This document shows, piece after piece, positions 11,851 to 23,396 of a stretch of 64,000 nucleotides of DNA. Both the position numbers and the translations under genes were made by a program. Below the pieces are notes generated by a model. That model saw nothing but the letters and a program-made list of their open reading frames with translations, searched no databases and was not told where the DNA came from. The stretch comes from Apostichopus japonicus (taxonomy: Eukaryota; Echinodermata; Holothuroidea; Aspidochirotida; Stichopodidae): the NCBI RefSeq assembly GCF_037975245.1, contig NC_092583.1, forward strand, positions 16,041,264 to 16,105,263, given 5' to 3'. Positions within the stretch are counted from its first letter, which is position 1, and the number at the start of each line of letters is the position of its first letter.

Positions 11851-12794
11851 CATTACGTAAGATATGCAACAAAAAAAAGCAACATAAAATAACGGAAAGT
11901 GGACTTTTATTTTAGGTTGGTGTCATGTTTCGGTTAAGTAGACCTTCCCAACTTAAAAACCTACCAAATAAATGCCAAAAAATGGCTTAAATGCAAGAGA
12001 AGAATCGCAAAGATTTGAAGAATAGGGGAACTATACGTTGATTTTGTATGGAATGACACTTTATCCCTTATTTCCTTGAGCCCCAAATTGACACAGGCCT
12101 AAGGCTGTATCTCCCACTCCCCGACGGCCCTATCGTCATGCATGGGGGAGATAGAGTGGGACAACTGGTGTGGGAGCTATCTCCTGTATATAGTGAGAAA
12201 TAATTTATCTTCAATCGACTCCAATGAAATTATACTATAGAAGTATTTTTTTTTTTAAACTAACAGTAATTGAAAATACACTAAACAGCCATTAAGATAT
12301 AACTAATTGTAGAGAGAAACGGTAATAAAGACAATAGAAAATGGGGGATTACCCGGAAGTGGGATAACTGTCGAGCGGTGCTAAAATGCTCTGTTTGTGG
12401 AAGGTTAGGTGTGAATGGCGGAAGGCGAAAGTTTTGAGAGGAGACAGCTTAGAGAGTAGCGGAGCAAGTAATAAGACACAATAGCAATGCATGTCAGGCA
12501 TGTTTACTTTCTTTTCCGGGTCATACGTTGCGGGTGTCCTACATGCTCTGGTATTGGTTCCATGAGATAGTTCCGTCAGAGCAAAACAACCACTTATCTA
12601 TAATATAAGAAAATGAACATGTAGGAAGCATGGATATTTATTCATGGCTAGAATTTCACAATTTTATTCACTTGATTAATAATGGCCAGTGCTTAAAAAT
12701 ATCACACATTAGTTATTGTATACATAGGGGCTTTTGAGAGCAGCTGCATAAAGTTGCTGATAATAAGCAGCAATACAATATACTATTAGGTGTC

Positions 12795-13130
12795 ATGCCG
12801 ATTCTTTGACTGACATATGTTCAACCGATTTACCAAGTCTTTATATTACTTACTGCCTTATGGCAGAAAAAAAATACAAGAAAATACAAAAATACAACAA
12901 ACAAATACAAACAAATACAAAAAAATACAAAATGCCGATTCTATGCCGACTGACATGTGTTTAACCGATTTACCAAATCTTTATGTACTTACTGCCTTCT
13001 GGCAGAAAAAAAATACAAGAAAATACCCCAAAAAATACAAAATGCCGCATCTATGCCGACTGACATATGTTTAACCGATTTACCAAGTCTTTATGTACTT
13101 ACTGTCTTCTGGCAGAAACAAATACAAGTG
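12795..13130. repeat. Tandem repeat, about 2.5 units
   Basis: Units beginning ATGCCG(A/C)(T/A)T start at about 12795, 12932 and 13042. They share GACTGACATATGTT(T/C)AACCG, TTTACCAAGTCTTTAT and a run of AAATACAA. Unit lengths differ (137 and 110 bp) because the A-rich portion varies. It lies in the ACOX3 interval between exons 2 and 3. Confidence 0.85.
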
Positions 13131-13526
13131 CTTTTTTTTGCTACTAGCAATTACCGGCAAAATCCACTAGCATTTAGCCAGTCAATACTGTCATGAAGTG
13201 ATATTATACCCCCCACCCCACCCCACCCCACACCCACACTAAGTTCCTATCAACTCCCGCAAGGCTATTCACCATTTGTACATTTGACCTTCAAGTACCC
13301 CCTTGTTAATTCCCACGGTTCCCGAATAAAGAAATATATTAGAAATTGTTCGGTCCATTTTCAGACGTCTAGTTTTGCCCCTACATACGATAACTCAGCC
13401 GGGTAAAATTTGCCTTTCCTCCATCCGGACGCCCCCGCCCCCCCCCCCGGGCGCCCTCCACCATCTTTGAAACCATGTGCATGTCACTGCAGACACATAA
13501 AGAAGAGAACAGCATTCTATACTTAC

Positions 13527-13910
13527 CCCGAAATGGACGTTAAATCTAAGGGACAATGAGGCATCGTACATATTCAGTGCTTCCTGTAGCCACAGGTAAG
13601 CCTTAAGCTGCAGAGGAAAGTTATCTCTCAGCATAAAGTAAGGAGTAAACATTCTATATGTACTTACCCCGAAATGGACGTTAAATCTAAGGGACAATGA
13701 GGCATCGTACATATTCAGTGCTTCATGTAGCCACAGGTAAGCCTTAAGCTGCAGAGGAAAGTTATCTTTCAGCATAAAGTAAGGAGTAAACTGGTATTCT
13801 ATAAATCGTCTGAACTGCTTTGTGGAAATGTCTCTATGTTCTTCTATTGTCATTGGTCTGCTTGGACGATGGAACAATGGGTCACTTTCCATTTTTTGCC
13901 AAACTTTATA
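13527..13910 (-). CDS. ACOX3: ACOX3-like exon 2 with an internal 141-bp in-frame duplication
   Basis: The acceptor AG is at 13911-13912, followed by YKVWQKMESDPLFHRP and FRRFIEYQF, typical of the ACOX3 N-terminal domain. The following segment, TPYFML to NVHFG, is present twice with a 141-bp period (anchor GCATAAAGTA at 13631 and 13772). Each copy ends at a GTAAGT donor: GGG then GTAAGTA at 13661-13667, and GGG then GTAAGT at 13521-13526. Using the first donor ends the exon at 13668 and gives normal length; using the second adds 47 residues in frame. The copies differ at only a few bases, so the duplication is recent. Confidence 0.8.
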
Positions 13911-15752
13911 CTAAATATATTGAATTGAAAAAAAAAAGCAATATATGGAAGAATGGATTGAAGGAAGAAAAAACAAAATGAAGGTGAAAATTGAAGGAAA
14001 CTGGTTGGGAGAGGAGACGTCACAAATTAACCGAAAAGTGTACTCCTATCTTCAGTCGATAATCCAACATTTTTATTCAATTTTGTTTTTACATTTGATA
14101 AACATAAATGTAACGTGAAGAGACAATACGTTAATGTGACTTCCGAATAGTGCTTTGCAAAACTAATATCATTGTTAACTTAATGAATTGTAAGTAATTA
14201 CGTAAAACGTAAAATACAAAGAATAGAATTAACAAAGAATTTCATTAATTAACGTAATTAACACAAAAGGCACGGTTGGATGGAGAGAATTGTCTCGATG
14301 TCTATGACAAAGGGTGTGTAGATTTTTTATCGATAGAGGAGTAAGTTATAAGAAAACACAATTTTTAGAAACTTTGGGTGATAGAAAGAGAAGAGGGAAT
14401 CATTGGTGACCAGAAGTGACCGGTTTCAAAAGGTGCACAGTCCTAAAAACGGTATGGAAGAGGGAGGGTTATATCATGTTGTGAGGGGCAGGAAAGCGAG
14501 GAATCGAAGCTAAGTTCATAATGGAACTCTTTGAGTTCGAATTATATATAATGAATGGGACCCGATAACTTCGAAAACGAAATAAAACAGTCAATTGTGG
14601 GAAATGATAAGTTGTGATTTTAGCAAATGAATGGAATTGTGTGGGCGAAAAAGGGATGGACAGAGCCTTATTAGTTGGAAAAGCCAACAACTAGACAATT
14701 ATAACAATAGACATTTGAGAGATAAGATTTGTGGCGGAGCCCGGTCGCGGAACCGGGGGAGGGGGGTCTATACAACCCCCTTTTCAACCCCACCAAATAA
14801 TCCAAAGTAGTTATATAGCAAACCCTAGCGTGTATGCGTAATTTATGGCCTAAATAAGCTCCAGAACGCACCATTTCACGTCCAAAGCGTTTATTTTTTT
14901 CTTGGTGGGCATGTCAATATACATTCTAAGGGAAGGACTAAAGTTCGGTGTGTTTAGTAACATCAGGGAGTTGCTATAACTCACTGGTAACATGATACCA
15001 CGAATAGACGATCTAACACAAATAACATTTTAAAGGTTACAAGATAAGTTTTAAATGACTAACAGTATAAACAAAGACACATGTTAATTGATCATACTTT
15101 ATCTTATCTAAGTTGCCGCATGTGGTAATTACGTGAGTCTGTGGAACAGTAATGTAAGATGTTGATTCTCAAATTAATTTTTACGATCATATTGAAAAAA
15201 TTAAGTTAAATGTAAAACTTAATGACCCAATATCAGGAAATTTAACTGCTCAGTCTCCTCAATGCAAACGCAAATATTTCACAACAAAATCATTTTCATC
15301 AGTTAAAATTCTGTAAAAATAAAATGATGACCTTTCTTTGATATCGCTGAAATCTAATTTTAGAAAAACCAAATATTAAACTTTGTTACCGTCTCGACTT
15401 AATTAGTAAACAAATGCGATTGTAAAACCACAATATCATTTTGTGTTTGATATATCGTACACTGTTATTAGCTCAGTTCAGTGTTTCATACTACAAATAG
15501 GTCATATTGAAAAATGATTACAAACTGTATATTGGTACAGTGGCAAAGGTATTTACCTCAATGCACAAAATACCAACAAAAACAATACAGTCCGGTATAG
15601 CGGTTCAGAGTAAATGGGGTAATATTTATGTTTGCTTTTTTCTAACCTTAAAGCCGCACGTCGGGCCTCCATCGGGTCTAACGGGACGGAAGGCCCCTCT
15701 TTACCACCCCTCCCCACCCCAACACATATTTATCTCTTAAAATGCCTGTACA
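13911..15752. other. Intron 1 of the ACOX3 homologue, left part
   Basis: No gene is seen. It is AT-rich, with a GC-rich patch near 14732-14780 resembling part of a degraded MITE. Several short AT-rich frames have no recognisable product. Confidence 0.5.
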
Positions 15753-16082
15753 CATAAGCGTGAAAATTCGGGCAATATGCTGAGAAGTTTTCGGGCACCT
15801 ACTGAAAGAAAAATAATTTGCAATGTGTTTTTCAATGGTTTAACTGATATTATTATTATCATTATTATTGTAACGACTTGCCCAATAATTATAACCAATA
15901 TGGAAGGGTAATAACCCGGCAAATGATTGTATGTTTTTGGCATGCGATGTAATACCCGATGCATGCCTATATGATATGCACATTAAGATGTTGAACGCGC
16001 GCGAAGTGTGCACAATTCGGGTTATATTTTTCGGGCAAGTCGTTACAACCCGCCCGAATCAAATTGGGCTCCTAAGCCTAAT
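15753..16082. mobile_element. hAT-type MITE in ACOX3 intron 1
   Basis: It is flanked by a perfect 8-bp target duplication, CCTGTACA, at 15745-15752 and 16083-16090. The ends are CATAAGCGTG and, inverted, ATTAGGCTTAGG. The interior (TACTGAAAGAAAAATAA, TGTTGAACGCGCGC, TTCGGGCAAGTCGTTACA) is a diverged relative of the element at 4408-4842. Confidence 0.9.
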
Positions 16083-16148
16083 CCTGTACATATATATGGA
16101 TTTCAGTAGTGGTTATTCAAACCATGATATATGTAGACAGGATTTCAC

Positions 16149-16379
16149 TTTCAACAATACATTTTCCGGTCCATCGAGTAGAATCTTCATATCCTGCCAC
16201 CTGAATGAAGCCTTTTCTCTGTAAAGACTTAAAGGTCCCGGAGGAAATTCTTCCAGCATCTTTCGAGCTTGATCTTCTGCATTTTTTAAATCCATGGCCC
16301 TTGGTATCTCATGATCCAAGTTGCCCTGACTTGCGGTGAGCCTCTCGGCTTCCTCGACGATACTAAATCCTTGATCCAT
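16149..16379 (-). CDS. ACOX3: ACOX3-like coding exon 1
   Basis: The ATG at 16377-16379 opens MDQGFSIVEEAERL, and the exon continues through EEFPPGPLSLYREKASF and DMKILLDGPENVLLK. It ends at a GTGAAA donor (16143-16148). This matches the start of ACOX3, where an FPxGPL motif precedes the first helices of the acyl-CoA dehydrogenase fold. The frame is open a few codons further upstream without another ATG. It reads in phase 0 into the exon at 13910. Confidence 0.75.
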
Positions 16380-16753
16380 GAATAGGGGCACCGGAAACAA
16401 AAGGAGTAGGGAAGGGCTGATTCAACTTTCTAGAAAGGTAGCCCCCCCCCCCCCCACCGCCCTCTGCAAGAAAGACACCCAAAATGTCCCATACCATACG
16501 AAGCGCCCGCTTGCAACAAAGGGTTACCCTTTCGTTTCATGTTCGTGTATAAAAATGAAAACAGAAATGCCTGCAGGCAGTAAGATTAACTTTACCCTGG
16601 CCCTGTACTCTTCACCTTAAATCATACAAATCTACAGAACTATTACTATTTACTCATTGTTGTGGTGACGTCAAGAATGATCTCAGAATAATCTCAGTTT
16701 GCACCATGCTTCACACAAGGGCCAGAAGTCGTAGGAAACAACCCGTCACTTAA

Positions 16754-17006
16754 AGGTATGCTGTATTGGCCCCCAAATATGCCAGATTTTCAAATACGGT
16801 CACCTTCAAGTGATCAAAATTCTTTAATCTATTTTTGTTATCACACTGGAGGAAATTGACCTCACTACATGGGACATTCAAACATCTTGTGTGTTCATTT
16901 AGGATGTCTGAGAACAATTTGGAGAGTAAAGACCTTCAGGAAAGTACCTTTTGAAAACTTCAAGCAATTATAGCATGCTATAATTTGGGGCCTACACAGA
17001 CTACCT
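16754..17006. mobile_element. TTAA-type MITE, family B, copy 1
   Basis: This 253-bp element is flanked by TTAA at 16750-16753 and 17007-17010. The ends are AGGTATGCTGTATTGGCCCC and, inverted, AGGTAGTCTGTGTAGGCCCC. A second copy, interrupted by a hAT element, lies at 46672-47314. Confidence 0.88.
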
Positions 17007-17290
17007 TTAAACTATATATTTAATGGTTGAATAAATTTGTGAAGACACTCGAAGTTGACTCGATTTAGGGGACAATACTCGTATCGACTCCATCATAAAA
17101 ATGTAGTGGGTATTCATTACTCTGACCAGCATTTAATCTGATGTTAGACTGCTCTCTTCACATTTGTTTATATTTTTAATGTCCATTTGAATACCCAGTG
17201 TCAAAAAGATAAATGGTGACACGGAATGGCCGTTGTTCAATGCGATGTTACGCGGCGGGACTTGTGTGTATGGAAAGCCGTTTTAATATT

Positions 17291-17520
17291 TCGTACATAA
17301 ATTTTGATACCTCAAATTTTATTCAATTATCCGAAATGTAAAACTCTGATATCTGACAGTAGAATTTGCGATATCGCTATATCTGACTTGAGATATCTCT
17401 CATACTATTTCAAACTAATGCCTTGAAATGGGTTTGAAATATCTCCAATTCAATGTCAGATATCTCAATCAAAATATCAGATTTCTGAATGAGTCCAAAA
17501 TTTGAGATATTTGTGCGAGT
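17291..17520. repeat. Foldback repeat rich in GATATC-like motifs
   Basis: The outer arms are inverted: TACCTCAAATTTT near 17308 against AAAATTTGAGATA near 17497. Between them are many self-complementary motifs such as GATATCTGAC, GAGATATCTC and CAGATATCTCAA. No target duplication was found and no family is named. Confidence 0.6.
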
Positions 17521-20090
17521 TATGATAAAGAACAGGAGACGGAAAGAGAACAGAACAAGCTCTGACTAACAGAAAGGTGTATTTATTATTCTACAAAAAG
17601 AGGGAATCATACAAATTACGATAATGCTGTGATAATTCGAATGAGTGTCTCAACTAAATCAAGATATTAAAATCTTGATTAATCGTATAGATATGATTGA
17701 AGAAAATTTTCTGAAAAAAATAACCCCAAAAAAAGTTTTGACATAATTGTAAATCATCTTCATTGCACAGAAGAAATTATCACATGTATAGAAGCGGAAG
17801 CGATGGCGCTATTGTCTTTTTAAGGAGTTCGTTCACAAGACACAATGGATACACGGATTAATGTAAGACCAAACAAATGAAAGAGACAAATGAAATGGAA
17901 CTTAATATTTGGCTTTGAAATGAAAAACTTACACCATTGTTGTGTCCTCTTCTCAGATAATTATAATTTAATGTCGGAAATATATCATAACAAGAAAGCA
18001 TCATATTCTAATGTTTTTACTTGGTGACCCAAATTTCACCCCTGGTCATCTTAGCGACCCTCTCCTGCTGAGTGCCATATGTTGCCGCCCGGAGAAGGAA
18101 TCTATTGGAAGGAAGAGGTAGTCCTTCCCTCCCCCCCCCCCCGCAACCCACCCCTCTTACCTTGGATATTTTTATATGATTAGTTTTGTCCCAAAAAAAA
18201 TTGGAAATTTCTTTTTCTTCTGAATATTTTGGTGATCCTACAAAGGATCGCGATCCCGTTTGAATGCACGGGATGATACACATAATAACATAGGTAGTGG
18301 GTCGTGTCCTTAACAACAGCGGATCAGTTAACATCATATAGCATGCAGATTCATTCACGTGCAACAACACATCGAGACTTTTTACACCATGAAAAAGTAG
18401 TAGTTTAACAATAACAAATTAGTAGTCAACTCTTACTCATTTTAGACGGGTTGCCCCCCCCCGGCCTCCCCCTGCCATATACAACGGATAAAAATACGAT
18501 GTTATGTCCTGTATATTGAAAGAGCCACAGAAGATACTCAGTTAATGTGTTCCCCATGCCTGCTCATGCTTCGATGATACACCTGGTTTCTTATATCTAC
18601 GGGGGCAGGGGGGGGGGGAGTACATGAACTCTGATGACAAGTTGGTTACAGAAATGGGACATCCTTCTACCTCTCTAATTTTGCAGTGAGAGGTTGACAC
18701 AGGATGAAAAAATAATTCTGTCACAATTAATTCAGAGGTCTCTCTTTTAAGTAGATTTGATACGTAAAATATATATGTTTTAAACATTTCCTTTTTACTA
18801 AAGTTGATGTTCTGACCGCACAGTTCCCAACGAAGATGGAATTATATCCAGGCAATACAAAGAATGATAAATCGCAGAGATGAAAAGATATGGGATAAAG
18901 AATCTGGATTCGTGCAAATACGATTAAATGAAATCCTCTACCAGTCCACCGGCTTCAAATATCTTACTTTATAACTAAACCATCACACTTTACATGCACA
19001 AATTTTGATTGAATGATAAATGGATATAGGTGAAAGAAAAGATATTAGAACATTTCTGACAGTGATAGTGTTTACAAAACTTTATATTAAAAGCTAACTT
19101 GCACAAAATCCTTATTACACTCTGGAAGGGAGGGAGGGGGTGTGTGTGGGGGGGGGGGTTTGGGGTAATAATGTATTTGGTTGTGTTCATGGAAGTTGTA
19201 GAACAAACAAATCAACTTGAAATGGCCAAACATCCAAAAGACCTGAGTGAAAGGGTCAACAACAAATAAAATGATTTTGGAACGAAAACAAGCTGCTTCA
19301 CTTTTGTGAATTAAGGTGAAAAATTCTATTCATGATGAAGTTCCCAATTTTTAAACTTTTACTGAATTATAAAGTGTCCTCATTTTTATCCTTACCCAAT
19401 TCAAAGCTAAATAATCACTGTTTTTAATTAAATAATCAAGAGTACTGTGTTACTGAAAGTAAGGTGAACATTTCCGTAAGGTGACAAAAACTCTTTGTCT
19501 TCCACAAGGGTGGAAAAGAAATCATTTCAAAAAGGAAAACAATAATAAGGACAAAAACAATCAGAAAACATAAAAAGAAGGATGCAAAAGGTAAAGAAAA
19601 CTAAAGAAAAGAGATTAATAGAACAAAGAACATATGGTAATTATTGTTATTATTTTTTTTATCCAGATATTTTGTATTTACTCTCTAAATTTATTCAAAA
19701 ACTATTGCAAAAAAAAAAAGTTTTCCCTTTATCTACTTTTTTGACACTTTTTACTCTTTTTCCCTCTTTTCCCTGTTTGAAAATATGTTGTGGTATAAAT
19801 TACTACACTGAAAGAACAACAAATATTTTGGGAGAAGTTTTGAAAGAAAGAAAGAAATGGGTGAATAGGTGGCTTAAAAGTTGGAGAAGGGGGAAGGGAG
19901 GGTAGGAGACTTCTTAGATGACAATGTAAGACCGATGGTAATAAGTGATACTGAATTTAAATGGAAATATAGAGAATTTAAGCAAATGCAAATTTTGATA
20001 CGATTAATGTAAGTGTAGTATTTATTTGTCTTTAAATCTGCATCACCAAACCCCAGCCCCTTCCCTTCTCTCAAAAACATTACAAGATAT
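17521..20090. other. Intergenic interval 3' of the tetraspanin
   Basis: No exon is recognised. C/G homopolymer tracts occur near 18131-18144, 18455-18463, 18606-18618 and 19149-19157. The part adjoining 20091 should contain the tetraspanin 3' UTR; its end was not placed. Confidence 0.45.
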
Positions 20091-20156
20091 TTAAACAACT
20101 TCGTATTCATTTTTCACCGACTTCATCAGGCAACAGGCACAGAATATTCCTGTGAT
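20091..20156 (-). CDS. Tetraspanin exon 6: end of TM4 and cytoplasmic tail
   Basis: The acceptor TTTACAG precedes ITGIFCACCLMKSVKNEYEV, one more V and a TAA at 20091-20093. The last residues YEVV fit a YxxPhi endosomal/lysosomal sorting signal at the same place as in CD63. Palmitoylatable cysteines (CACC) sit at the membrane edge. Confidence 0.92.
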   Translation of the reverse strand: MTGIFCACCLMKSVKNEYEVV

Positions 20157-20499
20157 CTGTAAAGAGGAAAAAGCAGAGAAAGAAAATAATTAAAAAAAAA
20201 AAAAATGAATACCCAAATATTTCTACATTGAATATTTTAAGGGTTTCACATCAAATAATCATTAAGTCTTGGAAAGCAGAGAAAGTTTTTCAATCATTTA
20301 AAATGTTTATGTTGCAATGCTGAAAGAAATGTTAGCAATTTGACAGACCAACGTTTGATGGAGATAGGCTGATCCCATTCAACCACATTTATACAACACA
20401 ACCATTTATCTTGAAGCCCAATGATGTGACCCAGGGCTAAAGTGTTTCAACCCAACATTCATTCTGTTTCTGGTTGAAAGACTATAATTTATCATTTTA

Positions 20500-20862
20500 G
20501 GTTTACAGTCTTGTTCAGAGCCAAGGCCTTCTCACACGACTTTACAACTTAACCCTGGTCATTGGTAGCTTGTCACACCTACACACCAAAGTGTGCACAA
20601 TTCAATCAATCTCTCCTGGGGCATCACAGTGCACCACAACCACGTGTCCCCCGGGGGAGTTCCCATAGGATGCAGCCAGAAACCGGCGCACACAACTATA
20701 TTTACAAGTTACCTCGCAAGTCCCCATTTATACACCTGGGTGAAGAGAGGCAATGGAGATAAAGCGCCTTGCCCAAGGACACAACGTAATGATCTGGCCA
20801 GGGCTCGAACCTGTAATTCTTAGATCACAAGTCCACTGCCTTAACCATTTGACCACAATGCA
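20500..20862 (-). repeat. tRNA-derived SINE
   Basis: On the minus strand the head has an A-box-like GTGGTCAAATGGTTAAGGC (complement of about 20843-20861) and a B-box GGTTCGAGCCC (complement of 20801-20811), at tRNA-like spacing. The body (GTGTCCTTGGGCAAGGCGCT and onward) matches the split SINE at 43812-44466 and, over the head and proximal body, the SINE at 25200-25534. The 3' end is approximate. It lies downstream of tetraspanin exon 5, in intron 5. Confidence 0.8.
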
Positions 20863-20968
20863 CTCAACTATCAGAAAAGCCAGACCTGGCCTTCACATTA
20901 TGTCCATCTGTGAGATTGTTCATCTCATTTGGTTGGCATTGTTCGTTGATTATTTGCAGGTGTTGTAA

Positions 20969-22132
20969 CTGCTCTCCACAAAACCGATCACTGTGTAATA
21001 TTATCATCATTTATATCCTCAAGACCAATCATAATGCAGATCTCATCATTCCTTCCAAAAGACTAATCAGTATACAGATATAATCTCTTACCTTTAAATG
21101 ACCGATCACTGCAGATATTATTACCCTATTTATACCTCTACAAGACATATAACTTCAGATATTAATATCCTATCCTTTCATCACTTTAAGTTTACATGTG
21201 TTATTTACTAGCACTAACATCACTCTAAGTTTACATGTGTTACTAGCACTAACATCACTTTAAGTTTACATGTGTTACTAGCACTAACCTCCACAAGACC
21301 TATCACTATAGATATAAAGATCCTATCCTTTCATCACTTTAAGTTTACACGTGTTACTAGCTCTAACATCACTCTACGTTTACATGTGTTACTAGCACTA
21401 ACCTCTACAAGACCGATCACTATAGATATTAATATCCTATCCTTTCATCACTTTAAGTTTACATGTGTTACTAGCACTAACATCACTTTAAGTTTACATG
21501 TGTTACTAGCGCTAACATCACTCTACGTTTACATGTGTTACTAGCTCTAACCTCTACAAGACCGATCACTATAGATATTAATATCCTATCCTTTCATCAC
21601 TTTAAGTTTACATGTGTTACTAGCCCTAACATCACTCTACGTTTACATGTGTTACTAGCGCTAACATCACTCTACGTTTACATGTGTTACTAGCGCTAAC
21701 ATCACTCTACGTTTACATGTGTTACTAGCTCTAACCTCTACAAGACCGATCACTATAGATATTAATATCCTATCCTTTCATCACTTTAAGTTTACATGTG
21801 TTACTAGCACTAACATCACTTTAAGTTTACATGTGTTACTAGCGCTAACATCACTCTACGTTTACATGTGTTACTAGCTCTAACCTCTACAAGACCGATC
21901 ACTATAGATATTAATATCCTATCCTTTCATCACTTTAAGTTTACATGTGTTACTAGCCCTAACATCACTCTACGTTTACATGTGTTACTAGCGCTAACAT
22001 CACTCTACGTTTACATGTGTTACTAGCGCTAACATCACTCTACGTTTACATGTGTTACTAGCACTAACATCACTCTACGTTTACATGTGTTACTAGCGCT
22101 AACATCACTCTACGTTTACATGTGTTACTAAC
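20969..22132. repeat. Exon-derived higher-order minisatellite in tetraspanin intron 5
   Basis: 35-bp monomers (ATCACTCTACGTTTACATGT, then GTTACTAGCGCTAAC) are interspersed with a 44-bp spacer whose starts (CCTCYACAAGACC) fall at 21288, 21402, 21551, 21735, 21884 and finally at the real exon edge, 22132. On the minus strand the spacer reads AGTGATCGGTCTTGTAGAG then GTTAG. That is the last codons of tetraspanin exon 5 with its splice donor, with a silent GTG-to-GTA difference. More degenerate exon-like copies fill 20969-21170; the one at about 21012-21055 matches the exon as far as its TTCCAGAAG. The first monomer next to each spacer consistently has TTTAAG in place of TCTACG. Confidence 0.93.
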
Positions 22133-22216
22133 CTCCACAAGACCGATCACTATGCAGATGATTGTTATCGTCATCATGTTTTCCAGAAGGAGATTTTTCA
22201 ACTCGCCACTACAACC
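22133..22216 (-). CDS. Tetraspanin exon 5: last loop cysteine and TM4
   Basis: After an acceptor ATAATCCAG the exon reads GCSGELKNLLLENMM, then TITIICIVIGLVE, and ends at a GTTAGT donor (22127-22132). It supplies the final GC of the large loop and most of TM4. The donor side is the source of the adjacent minisatellite spacer. Confidence 0.92.
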
Positions 22217-22490
22217 CTGGATTATGAAAGACAAAAGCAAAAACGGTTCTGTTAATTAGATAAATGATGTTAGGATAAAATGTGTTTCCATTCATTCAAT
22301 TCCTAGTAGGCTCTAGGTCAGAAATGAAATGAAACAAAAACAGACTAGGACTAATTTAAAAGAGACAGCTAACTTTGAGCATTGGAAACTCTGAGATTGC
22401 TTGAGTGCATGTTTTTTCCCTTTTGTTTAGGGTGTTATTGTGCAGTAGCCTCAATGTCACATTGTACAACTGCGATACCTTATATTTACG

Positions 22491-22617
22491 TTACTCCATA
22501 ACATTAACCTGTGTTCTACCTGTTAATATATTATCGTAACTCCATAACACTAACCCATGTTCTACCTGGCATAATATAAACCGGTGTTTTACCTGGTATG
22601 TATTAAACCATGTTCAT
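22491..22617. repeat. Short degenerate tandem repeat
   Basis: Two to three copies of a unit containing ACTCCATAACA(T/C)TAACC and TGTTCTACCTG are present, with partial trailing copies (GTGTTTTACCTGG, ACCATGTTCATAAC). It lies in tetraspanin intron 4. Confidence 0.6.
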
Positions 22618-23396
22618 AACTCACCCCACCCCCCCTCTTTCCCACCAGATCCTAAGCTAGGACATGTACCTGAGCTCTATGTCAAACCTCCTACTTGGGA
22701 GTGAAGTATTCAATCCCACTCATTTTAATGTTTGTTTGCTTCTCACAACTTTACTGTGAGGTACAGACTCTATGCCGGGTTCATACTGTACAATCTTGTT
22801 GTGACTTTAACGCGACAAATTAACAATATTATCGTCTGCGATCTTTCATAACTGCCGTGGATAAGGATTGACTTTACCAAAGCTCTGCTTGGAGAAAAAC
22901 AATTTGCTCGGCACCAGCAAAAGATTCACAAACATGATAACAAGAAACGATATTAGCTCTCTAATTATGTCTTTGAAATATATCATACCCGTTCCTTCCG
23001 AGGTTATGGATGCCAACACAATGAAAAATCATGCGATTACTAATTAGCTACCCAATTATACTCCTCAATAACGAGGATCAAAGCTAGTTGTGTGATTATA
23101 TGCATCTATCACCTTATCCACAGTTACAGCTGCATTCTGCATCCTTTTGTTTGCTGTCAAATTTTTTGAAAATTAAAAGGTTCCTTTAGCTTCTATTTAT
23201 TTCTCATTTTGAATATTTATGAATAGATTTAGTCAAAAAGAAAGTTGCCCAAAAATTTGTTGTCTCTGTGACCTAGTGGGTTTCAAATTTGGCATGTTAT
23301 TGTTGAGGCTTAAATGTCAGTTTGTCAAATGATATTTGAAAGCAATATGCAGATCCATTTCAATAACCCTAAAAAAAAAAAACAATACTACCCATC
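22618..23396. other. Tetraspanin intron 4, nothing recognised
   Basis: No gene or repeat boundary is seen. It has a C-rich patch near 22622-22640 and an A-run near 23371-23382. Confidence 0.5.

Larger units (their letters stand above)
11570..16379 (-). pseudogene. ACOX3: ACOX3 (peroxisomal acyl-CoA oxidase 3) homologue, fragmentary and probably decayed
   Basis: Three minus-strand blocks at 16149-16379, 13527-13910 and 11570-11850 match, in order, the N-terminal quarter of ACOX3, the peroxisomal oxidase of branched-chain acyl-CoAs. The reading comes from matching conserved stretches such as PPGPLSLYREKASF, ESDPLFHRP, MGKSASHAV and RDPHTFQAMPG. Signs of decay: an in-frame TAG at 11809-11811 where the family has lysine; a 23-bp exon-tail duplication at about 11571-11642; a 141-bp duplication across a splice donor; no recognisable exon for the block between VHFG and TPDFE; and no downstream exons. 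Exons 1 and 2 still have usable splice signals in compatible phase, so a rearranged functional allele or an assembly problem is possible. The homology call is firm; pseudogene status is inferred. Confidence 0.7.

Noticed and set aside
21170-22140. Regular direct repeats considered as a CRISPR-like array
   Set aside because: The intervening segments are identical copies, not unique spacers. The host is eukaryotic and the repeats are a higher-order minisatellite.
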